38,121 nucleotides of DNA from Rhodospirillales bacterium. Its GTDB lineage: Bacteria; Pseudomonadota; Alphaproteobacteria; TMED109. Below the pieces are notes generated by a model, which did no database searches, was not told the DNA's origin, and saw only the letters and a list, made by a program, of their open reading frames with translations. The stretch's first letter is position 1, and each line of letters begins with the position of its first letter. Positions 8,020 to 14,459 of this stretch are shown here, one piece after another. The DNA lies in assembly GCA_028824295.1 (NCBI GenBank), contig JAPPED010000009.1:1-38121 (forward strand), in the 5' to 3' direction. The translations under genes were made by a program, and so were the position numbers.

Positions 8020-10982
8020 CCGATCAACCGTACCGCCTGCTGGCCGGCGGCATGATCGACCGGCGACGGCCGGTCACCTTCTCGTTCAACGGCGAACGGT
8101 TGACCGGGTTTTCGGGAGACACCCTCGCATCGGCCTTACTCGCAAACGGCGTGCACCTGGTCGGACGCAGCTTCAAGTACCACCGGCCGCGGGGCATCCT
8201 GTCCGCCGGCACCGAGGAGCCGAATGCGCTGGTGCAGCTCGGGTCCGGGGATCGGAGCGTGCCCAACCTGAAGGCCACCCGGATTGAGCTCTACGAAGGA
8301 TTGACGGCGACCAGCGTCAACTGTTGGCCGAGCGTCAGGTTCGACGCCGGAGCCGTCATCGATGTCGCCCACCGCCTGGTTCCGGCCGGCTTCTACTACA
8401 AGACGTTCATGTGGCCGCAAGGCGGCTGGCATTTCTACGAGCGCTGGATCCGGCGGATGGCGGGCATGGGCCGTGCGCCCACCGGGTCGGACCCGGACCG
8501 GTACGAACGGATGAACGCACACTGCGACGTGCTGGTCGTCGGGGCCGGGCCCGCGGGGCTGGCCGCTGCGCTGGCCGCCGGCCGCAGCGATGCGAGGGTC
8601 ATTTTGGCCGACGAACGCGGCCAGCCGGGCGGCTCGCTTCTGAACACGGCCGCCAACGAGTCGGAACTCGAGCCCGGCTGGAGCAGCGGGGTCACGGCTG
8701 AACTCGAATCGATGACGAACGTGCGGGTGCTGTCGAGAACCACGGTCACCGGGTACTTCGACCACAATTTCCTCATCGCGCTGGAGCAGGTTACGGACCA
8801 TCTCGGGCCCAACGCGCCTGCCCACCTTCCGCGCCAGCGGCTGTGGCGCATCCGCGCCGGCCGCGTGGTGTTGGCGACGGGTGCGCTGGAGCGACCACTG
8901 GTGTTCGCCAACAATGATCGACCAGGGGTGATGCTTGCGGGGGCCGCCCGCGCGTACGTCAACCGCTTTGCCGTCCTCCCTGGCCGGCGGGCTGTGGTGG
9001 TGACCAACAACGACAGCGCCTACGAAGCGGCGCTGGAGCTCCGTGCCCACGGCGTGGCCATCGCCGCCATCGTCGATCACCGCGGCCACCCCGACGGAAG
9101 GGAAGTCCGAAGGGCCCGGAAAGCCGGCCTGGATGTCCTGCCGGGCCACGCAGTCGTGGACACGAGCGGGCGCCGCCGGGTGCGCGCCGCCCTTGTAGCC
9201 AGGATCGCCCGGGACGGCACCATCTCGGGACCGACGCGCACGCTGGCCTGTGATCTGATCCTGATGTCCGGGGACTGGAGTCCGGCCGTGCACCTGTTTT
9301 CGCAGTCCGGCGGACAGCTGCGCTACGACACGGCCCTCGGCGCCTTCCTACCTGCCCATCCGCGCCAATCAGTGCGATGCGCCGGTGCGATCAACGGCGC
9401 AACTGACACGACATCCTGCATACATGAAGGCCGAAGCGCCGGGCTGGACGAGTCGCCGGCGCCCGAGCCAGCGTCCACGTCACCGACGCCCCCCACGCAG
9501 CGGCAAGTCTTCGCCAGACATCGCGCCGGAGAGGCGAGAGCCTTCGTGGATTTCCAGAACGACGTGACGGCAGCGGACATCACGCTGGCAGCCCGGGAAG
9601 GCTACGAGTCGGTCGAGCACCTGAAGCGCTACACCACCCTCGGCATGGGCACCGACCAGGGCAAGACCGGCAACGTACCGGGTCTCGCGATTCTTGCCGG
9701 CACGCTCGGCGCGCCGGTTCCCGCAGTGGGCACGACAACCTTCCGACCGCCGTACGAGCCCGTCACGTTCGGTGCCATCGCCGGGCGTGACGTCGGCGCC
9801 CTGGCCGACCCGGTTCGCCGAACGCCGATGCATGCCTGGCACGAGGAAGCCGGCGCCGTGTTCGAGGACGTCGGCCAATGGAAGCGGCCCTTCTACTACC
9901 CGCGGCCCGGCGAGACCAAGCGATCGGCAGTCGCGCGGGAATCGCTGGCTGTGCGCAATGCAGTGGGAATCATGGATGTGACCACGCTCGGAAAGATCCT
10001 GGTCTGCGGCCCCGACTCGGTCGAGTTTCTGAACCGGGTCTACACCAATGCGTGGGACAGCCTGGCCGTGGGACGCTGTCGCTACGGCCTGATGCTCGGC
10101 GAGGACGGGATGGTCCTGGATGACGGGGTCACGGCGCACCTCTCACCGAACCGGTTCCTGATGACCACGACCACGGGCAATGCGGCCCGCGTGCTGGCCT
10201 GGCTGGAGGATTGGCTGCAAACGGAATGGCCCGACCTCGACGTGTATCTGACCTCCCTCACCGAGCAGTTCGCGACCATGGCGCTTGCGGGACCCGGCGC
10301 CCGGCAGGTCCTCGCCGGATTGGTCGACGATATCGACGTGGCCCCCGCGGCCTTTCCGTTCATGGCCTGGCGCAGCGGCCGTGTCGCCGGCCTGCCGGCG
10401 CGGGTGTTCCGGATCAGCTATTCGGGCGAGGTAGCCTACGAGATCAGTGTGCCCGCCAGTCATGGCATGGACCTCTGGACGGCGGTGCTTAAGCAGCGTT
10501 CCGGGTACGAGGTCACGCCGTTCGGAACCGAAGCCATGCACGTCCTTCGGGCCGAAAAAGGTTATCCCATGATCGGTCAGGAGACCGACGGAACGGTGAC
10601 CCCGCTGGATCTGGGAATGGAGTGGATCCTGAGCAGCAAAAAGGACTTCCTCGGTCGACGGTCGTTGCGACGGAGCGCGATGCTCGATCCGTCGCGCAGG
10701 CGCCTAGTGGGGCTGAAGACCGAGGATCCGGAGGCCGTGGTACCGGAGGGGGCGCAAATCCTGCCGACGCCGCCGTCCGGTTCGCCAGAAACCATGATCG
10801 GCCATGTGACCTCCAGCTACTGGAGCGCGACTCTCCGCCGGTCGATCGCGCTGGCACTCGTCATGGGCGGTCGCGAACGAGAATCCCACACCGTCCACAT
10901 TCCGCTGGACCACGGCACCCTCCGCGCGGAAATCTGCGATCCGCGCTTCTACGATCCGGAGGGGATCCGCCTGCATGGCTGA
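8016..10982 (+). CDS. soxA: Sarcosine oxidase, alpha subunit
   Basis: This 988-residue protein has the full SoxA length. An N-terminal Fer2_4-like domain (about 1-100; FSFNGERLTGFSGDTL and the KYHRPRGI block) lacks iron-sulfur cysteines, as is normal here. A pyridine nucleotide-disulfide type domain follows, with VVGAGPAGLAAAL near residue 174. Next come the SoxA A3 segment (about 500-590) and C-terminal GcvT domains (about 610-988) that bind tetrahydrofolate and catch the formaldehyde produced by SoxB. A-T-G-A-L-E-R-P near residue 288 is the typical second nucleotide-binding strand. The start overlaps soxD (ATGA) and the end overlaps soxG by 8 bases, so all four subunits appear translationally coupled. 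Confidence 0.96.
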   Translation: MTDQPYRLLAGGMIDRRRPVTFSFNGERLTGFSGDTLASALLANGVHLVGRSFKYHRPRGILSAGTEEPNALVQLGSGDRSVPNLKATRIELYEGLTATSVNCWPSVRFDAGAVIDVAHRLVPAGFYYKTFMWPQGGWHFYERWIRRMAGMGRAPTGSDPDRYERMNAHCDVLVVGAGPAGLAAALAAGRSDARVILADERGQPGGSLLNTAANESELEPGWSSGVTAELESMTNVRVLSRTTVTGYFDHNFLIALEQVTDHLGPNAPAHLPRQRLWRIRAGRVVLATGALERPLVFANNDRPGVMLAGAARAYVNRFAVLPGRRAVVVTNNDSAYEAALELRAHGVAIAAIVDHRGHPDGREVRRARKAGLDVLPGHAVVDTSGRRRVRAALVARIARDGTISGPTRTLACDLILMSGDWSPAVHLFSQSGGQLRYDTALGAFLPAHPRQSVRCAGAINGATDTTSCIHEGRSAGLDESPAPEPASTSPTPPTQRQVFARHRAGEARAFVDFQNDVTAADITLAAREGYESVEHLKRYTTLGMGTDQGKTGNVPGLAILAGTLGAPVPAVGTTTFRPPYEPVTFGAIAGRDVGALADPVRRTPMHAWHEEAGAVFEDVGQWKRPFYYPRPGETKRSAVARESLAVRNAVGIMDVTTLGKILVCGPDSVEFLNRVYTNAWDSLAVGRCRYGLMLGEDGMVLDDGVTAHLSPNRFLMTTTTGNAARVLAWLEDWLQTEWPDLDVYLTSLTEQFATMALAGPGARQVLAGLVDDIDVAPAAFPFMAWRSGRVAGLPARVFRISYSGEVAYEISVPASHGMDLWTAVLKQRSGYEVTPFGTEAMHVLRAEKGYPMIGQETDGTVTPLDLGMEWILSSKKDFLGRRSLRRSAMLDPSRRRLVGLKTEDPEAVVPEGAQILPTPPSGSPETMIGHVTSSYWSATLRRSIALALVMGGRERESHTVHIPLDHGTLRAEICDPRFYDPEGIRLHG

Positions 10983-11526
10983 GACCGCCGCCAGCGATCG
11001 CCCGGCGGTTTCGCTGACCCCATCTGCGCCCCGCGGACGCATCAACCTGCGGGGCGACGCTGGAGATCCGGCGTTCAACGAGGGCGTGGCCGGGGTCATC
11101 GGGGTTGGGCCGCCTTCGAAGGCCAACACCGCCACGTCGGCTGCCGGCGGCGTCATCATGTGGCTGGGTCCCGATGAATGGCTCATCGAAGTCGTGGCGG
11201 CGGCGGAGTCCGAGGTCGCCATGGCGCTCGAGAGCGCCCTGTCCGATCTCCATGCCGCGGTGGTGATGGTCGGCGACGCCCACATCACCCTATCGCTGTC
11301 GGGCCCGAAGGCCGTCGAGGTACTGGCCAAGGGAATGACGCTGGACCTCGATCCGGATCACTTTCCGGCTGGCTGCTGCGCCCGCAGTCTGCTGGCGAAG
11401 GCACCGGTCCTGCTGCACCGACCGGGTGCGGACGTTCTGTACGAAATTACCGTGGCACGCAGTTTCGCCGATTACGTATCTCTTTGGCTGCGCGATGCCA
11501 CAATCGAATACCTCGGATTGCCGTAA
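10975..11526 (+). CDS. soxG: Sarcosine oxidase, gamma subunit
   Basis: This 183-residue protein has a GcvT-like small-subunit fold. Family-typical segments are LRGD near the start, WLGPDEWLIE around residue 62, LSLSGPKAVEVLAKGMTLDL, and 'R-S-F-A-D-Y-V-S-L-W-L' near the C-terminus. SoxG completes the alpha-beta-gamma-delta complex and has no known catalytic residue of its own. It is the last gene of the sox operon. It starts 8 bases inside soxA, as expected for a coupled subunit gene. Confidence 0.94.
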   Translation: MAETAASDRPAVSLTPSAPRGRINLRGDAGDPAFNEGVAGVIGVGPPSKANTATSAAGGVIMWLGPDEWLIEVVAAAESEVAMALESALSDLHAAVVMVGDAHITLSLSGPKAVEVLAKGMTLDLDPDHFPAGCCARSLLAKAPVLLHRPGADVLYEITVARSFADYVSLWLRDATIEYLGLP

Positions 11527-11534
11527 CCGCCGGC

Positions 11535-11560
11535 CTGCCTGACCGCGCTGCCGCAGGCAG
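11535..11560 (+). terminator. Possible terminator hairpin after soxG
   Basis: A perfect 7-bp stem, CTGCCTG (11535-11541) with CAGGCAG (11554-11560), begins 9 bases after the soxG stop. There is no following T-run, so it may only protect the 3' end or be chance in GC-rich sequence. Confidence 0.3.
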
Positions 11561-12075
11561 CACTCAAGCGGGCCGCCACCGGGCCCAAATGGGCACGGTG
11601 CAAGACACCACGGGCGGTGCCGGCGGGACGGTGAAAGCCGATGCAGAGTACGCCTATGCCAACGCCTTCGCCGGGCTGTAGCGTTGCGGACCCCGCCCTG
11701 TGACCTGGGTACGCCAGGACCCGTCCAGACGCCGGGTTCCTCTGCGCCGTTTCCGTTCCAACCACAGGAACGATATCCCGAAGTGCACGCGGCGGAAGGT
11801 CCTGCGCTTCCTGCGAGTCACCGGGCGCGGGCGCCTCTTCAGTTCCAAGACCCGCGACCGAGCACGCAGTCCGTGCGCTCCATCCGCCGGGTATAATCTC
11901 TGTTTCACGCCCTGCGGAAATATCCGGCTGCGTCCGGGAGGCCGGCGTCCGGGAGCGACCCGAGCGGCACAAGCCTGGAATCGGTTCGAAGCACAGCATG
12001 GCATTGAGTAGGTTTGGCCTAGCGCCCGTCCCTTCGGAATCCAGGTAGAGCGGACTAGGCACAGCGGAGCGAGCG
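11561..12075. other. Gene-poor stretch with a strong orphan -10 element
   Basis: Over 500 bases have no credible protein gene; the frames present lack ribosome-binding sites and family motifs. A consensus TATAAT lies at 11892-11897, unusually good for this GC content, but a clear -35 box at 17 bp is absent. After it comes an imperfect direct repeat built on GCGTCCGGGAG (about 11930-11955). The distance to the next start codon is about 180 bases. It may be the promoter and long leader of the following small gene, or drive a small RNA. Confidence 0.4.
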
Positions 12076-12294
12076 ATGTCCGAGACGGAAATCATCTTCG
12101 AAGTTAGCGACGATGAACTCGACGGCGGGTATTCAGCGAGCGCCCTCGGCTTCGGCATCCACACGGAGGGCGGAACGCTCGACGAGCTCCGCCGCAACAT
12201 CAAGGAAGCGGTGGACTGCTACTTCGACGACAGCATGGAGCGCCCGCGCCTGATTCGGCTTCACTATGTGCGTGACGAGGTCCTGGTTGCTTGA
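12076..12294 (+). CDS. Orphan HicB-like (DUF1902 family) antitoxin-type protein
   Basis: This 72-residue acidic protein has the partial RNase-H-like fold signature of small HicB antitoxins: a beta strand, GGYSASALGFGIHTEGGTLDELRRNIKEAV, then a C-terminal strand ending RLHYVRDEVLVA. In intact modules this type of gene is usually followed at once by hicA, a short double-stranded-RNA-binding-fold mRNA interferase gene. Here no hicA follows: the coding sequence ends 15 bases before a truncated methyltransferase fragment on the other strand. It has a weak ribosome-binding site (CGGAG) and a plain ATG. Function without a partner is uncertain; it could be a stranded antitoxin. Confidence 0.72.
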   Translation: MSETEIIFEVSDDELDGGYSASALGFGIHTEGGTLDELRRNIKEAVDCYFDDSMERPRLIRLHYVRDEVLVA

Positions 12295-12309
12295 GGCTCC
12301 CGCGCGCCG

Positions 12310-12450
12310 TCAGTGGCGCCGCACCCCGAACGCCCGGAAGAAGTAGTTGTAGAAGCTCTGCGTCTCGCCCTTCTCGTAGGCCGCGTCCTTCCAGTCCTCG
12401 GAGAAGGCGGCGGCGCGGGCGCGGATCTCTTTCCACGCGAGGCGCACCGC
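12310..12450 (-). pseudogene. N-terminal remnant of an MmeI-like DNA methyltransferase
   Basis: Directly after the mrr stop codon, and in the same frame, 46 codons are open to a TGA at 12312-12310. They read V-R-L-A-W-K-E-I-R-A-R, then A-F-S-E-D-W-K-D, then GETQSFYN-Y-F-F and AFGVRR-H. From memory of the family, this matches the extreme N-terminus of large MmeI-like (type IIL/IIG) class I DNA methyltransferases, where W-x-E-I-R ... E-T-Q-S-F-Y-N-x-F-F ... F-G-V-R-R is followed by some 900 further residues. A GTG at 12447 could be the original start. Everything after F-G-V-R-R is gone, so this is a deletion remnant. It lies downstream of mrr, consistent with a former restriction locus. Confidence 0.72.
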
Positions 12451-13380
12451 CTAGAACTCTTCCTGGTCGAAATAATCCTCGTCGATCCGCCTGACCTCGT
12501 AACGGGTCCGTGTCCGGACCCCGACGCCGTGGCGGACCATCAGCCGCGCGAGTTCCTCCCCGTCGATCAGAACGATCCGCTTCGGACTGCGTTTCACGTA
12601 GTCCCGCGCCGACCGGGTAAAGCCGGAGGTGGTGACGCATACACCCTTGGTCGTCCCCGCCGCGTCGATGGCACCGGCGAAGTCCCGGAGGTCCCCCTCG
12701 CCGACATTGTTGCCGGTGGCGTACTTCTTCGCCTGCACGTAAACCTCGTCGAGCCCGAGCACATCTTCCCGGATCGTGCCGTCGATGCCGCCGTCCCCCG
12801 CGCGACCGGTCACGCGGCTCCTGGCACCGTCGCCGCCGCCGTAACCCATGGCGACCAGCAAATCCACGATCACCCGTTCGAGGAACGCCGGGGATGCGTT
12901 GCGAACCCGGAGCAGCAGATCGGCTTCGAGAGCGGTACCCAGTTGCCGGGCTGCACGATCCAGTGCCTCCTCCGGCGTTTCGGAGAGGTCGCCGTGTCGA
13001 CCGGGCGGCGCGTCCTTCTCAGGCGATGACACCTTCGCCTGCCGCGACCAGTCGGCAAAGGCAGGGTACGTTCCCAGCACATCCAGGTCGATGCGCGAAG
13101 GGGCCTGGGACAGGAGGTGCTCCCCGTCCGCAGTCACCCGATAGACGCCGCGGCGGACACGCGTCAGGAGGCCGGCGCGTTCCATGTAGATCACGGCCCA
13201 ATTCACGCGGTTCCCGAATCTCGACTGCCGGCCGCTCGGGAGCAACTCCCGGACCGCTTCCGCCGACAGTCTCTCGGCCGTGGCGACCCGCTCACGGATC
13301 GTCGACAGAGGTGTCTCCTCCCCGGCAGCAAACGCCCTGAGGGCTGGGAGCATCAGCGCCTGGAAGTCAGGAACGGACAT
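12451..13380 (-). CDS. mrr: Mrr-family restriction endonuclease
   Basis: This 309-residue protein is close to E. coli Mrr (304). The N-terminal winged-helix Mrr_N domain (about 1-100) includes LLPSGRQSRFGNRVNWA and RGVYRVTADG. The C-terminal PD-(D/E)xK-type domain (about 160-290) carries G-D-G-G-I-D-G (Asp200) and V-Y-V-Q-A-K-K-Y (Gln216, Lys218), the Mrr variant of the active site. A further block is GVCVTTSGFTRSA. Mrr enzymes are type IV nucleases that cut methylated foreign DNA. The ATG overlaps the end of higA by 14 bases, so it appears to be the third gene of a higB-higA-mrr operon. The stop codon is TAG, with methyltransferase-like codons continuing in frame behind it. Confidence 0.9.
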   Translation of the reverse strand: MSVPDFQALMLPALRAFAAGEETPLSTIRERVATAERLSAEAVRELLPSGRQSRFGNRVNWAVIYMERAGLLTRVRRGVYRVTADGEHLLSQAPSRIDLDVLGTYPAFADWSRQAKVSSPEKDAPPGRHGDLSETPEEALDRAARQLGTALEADLLLRVRNASPAFLERVIVDLLVAMGYGGGDGARSRVTGRAGDGGIDGTIREDVLGLDEVYVQAKKYATGNNVGEGDLRDFAGAIDAAGTTKGVCVTTSGFTRSARDYVKRSPKRIVLIDGEELARLMVRHGVGVRTRTRYEVRRIDEDYFDQEEF

Positions 13381-13699
13381 TCGACAACGCGTCTTCGGCC
13401 GCCGACGGCCGCGGGTTCACACGCGCGGCGATCTCGCGGCCCGCCGCAATCTCTGCCCGGCGAAGCTCCCAGGTCTTCTGCAGGTTCAGCCACAGCTGCG
13501 GCGTGGTTCCGAAATACCGCGCCAGCCGAAGCGCGGTGTCTGCGCTCACGCCACGTTGGCCGTTCATGATCATCGTTACCCGGTTCACTGGCACGCCCAA
13601 CTCCCGTGACAGTGCATTGGCCGACAGCCCGAGCACGTCAAGCTCGTCGCGGAGGATTTCCCCCGGATGCACGGGCTGCATTCCACTTCGCACGTTCAT
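13367..13699 (-). CDS. higA: HigA-family antitoxin (copy 1)
   Basis: This 110-residue protein is an XRE-type helix-turn-helix protein. The family opening HPGEILRDEL lies at residues 11-20, and the HTH spans A-N-A-L-S-R-E-L-G-V-P-V-N-R-V-T-M-I-M-N-G-Q-R-G-V-S. 'ALRLARYFGTTPQLWLNLQ' follows, all typical of HigA. It would neutralise HigB and repress the operon through the palindrome at 14011-14025. Met7 is an alternative start that fits the usual HigA length better. It lies 11 bases after higB, and its 3' end overlaps mrr. Confidence 0.92.
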   Translation of the reverse strand: MNVRSGMQPVHPGEILRDELDVLGLSANALSRELGVPVNRVTMIMNGQRGVSADTALRLARYFGTTPQLWLNLQKTWELRRAEIAAGREIAARVNPRPSAAEDALSNVRS

Positions 13700-13710
13700 G
13701 CCTCATCCCC

Positions 13711-13989
13711 TCAGTGATAGTCCACGATCTCCACATCGCACGGCCCGTCGTCGGTCCACCGAAGACAGATGCGCCATCGCATGTTGATCCGAATGCTGTG
13801 CTGACCAGCGCGGTCACCCCGCAGTGCCTCCAGCCGATTGCTGCGCAACGCGGCCAGATCGCGGAGCGTTTCCGCGCTGTCCAGCAGGGTCAGCCGACCT
13901 GTCGCCTGACGGGCAAACCCGTGAAAGGCTGCCACACGCTGCCCCTCGAAGAAGCGTCGCGTCGCCGGATCCCTGAAGCTCCGTATCAC
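13711..13989 (-). CDS. higB: HigB/RelE-family toxin (copy 1)
   Basis: This 92-residue basic protein is a ribosome-dependent mRNA interferase of the HigB branch of RelE. Diagnostic parts are MIRSF-R-D at the start, R-x-L-x-x-L in the middle, NRLEALRGDRAGQHSIRIN-x-R-W-R-I-C, and a terminal 'VEIVDYH'. The start is GTG (13989-13987). The order toxin-antitoxin is characteristic of higBA. Transcription presumably begins within or near the palindrome 22 bases upstream of the start codon. Confidence 0.92.
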   Translation of the reverse strand: MIRSFRDPATRRFFEGQRVAAFHGFARQATGRLTLLDSAETLRDLAALRSNRLEALRGDRAGQHSIRINMRWRICLRWTDDGPCDVEIVDYH

Positions 13990-14010
13990 GCGAGCCGACT
14001 GTAGACGGCA

Positions 14011-14025
14011 TTACGGTTTCCGTAA
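14011..14025. promoter_or_regulatory. Palindromic operator candidate for HigA copy 1
   Basis: TTACGG-TTT-CCGTAA is a perfect 15-bp palindrome ending 22 bases upstream of the higB start codon. Palindromes of this type, in this position, are bound by HigA dimers for autoregulation. A neighbouring ACTGTAG...GGCA..TTAC pattern is shared with the upstream region of the second higB. Confidence 0.6.
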
Positions 14026-14063
14026 AGGCGAAACGACTTGCGGTCGTGAACCAAGACTTGGTC

Positions 14064-14339
14064 GCGCCCGCATTGATGCCCGGCACCCTGTGTGCGGGCC
14101 GAGTGCAGGACGCTGCTGGCGAACGAAACTTCGCGCATTGATCCGTTACCTCGTGCTTCCTACACTACCGGCCGGGAGCCGCGCGACGGTTCGGGAACTG
14201 TTTCCTGAGGTGCGTGGTGGACGCGGTCGCTCAAGCGCCGATCGGGCTAACTGCCGGTTACAAATTGGGTTGCTTCGCGCGAACGTACGAGCGGTCAGGA
14301 AGCAAGATGCAGACGCCATTCGGCGTTTCGGGCACACAC
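14064..14339. repeat. Diverged non-coding repeat, copy 1
   Basis: This stretch aligns with 17733-17989 along almost its whole length, in the same orientation. Shared blocks include GCGGGCCGAGTG (14094), GTTACCTC..GCTTCCTA (ending 14162), CGCTCAA (14228), GGTCAGGAAGC (14293-14303) and GACGCC-TTCGGCG (14312). The last two blocks have identical spacing in both copies. Identity is roughly 60-75% by eye, with copy 1 holding about 11 extra bases near 14165-14180. Both copies open with an inverted repeat (GCCCGCA with TGCGGGC here). Both sit just upstream of a leftward higB. No shared protein frame is apparent. Confidence 0.75.
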
Positions 14340-14362
14340 ACAGGCACACACAGGCATACACC
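14331..14362. repeat. CA-rich short tandem tract
   Basis: This is a CACACA tract interrupted by GG, made of ACACACAGGC-type units repeated two to three times, next to the end of repeat copy 1. It is a simple-sequence tract about 100 bases upstream of the amine oxidase start. It could be prone to slippage, but no phase-variation role is evident. Confidence 0.6.
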
Positions 14363-14459
14363 CCACGCAGCTGTGTTTTGAGGGCCTGGGCCAGCGGTGG
14401 TGAGCGAAGAGGGCTAGCCTCTGCCGGTCAGTCCGGTGCCGCTCGACAAGGGGAACCCC

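Noticed and set aside
11978-12000. T-arm-like sequence GGTTCGAA suggesting a tRNA
   Set aside because: The flanking bases do not form a 5-bp T stem, and no acceptor or anticodon stem could be found around it.
14331-14362. Short repeats that might be a CRISPR array
   Set aside because: It is only an imperfect CA-rich tract of about 30 bases, with no regular repeat-spacer units and no cas genes.
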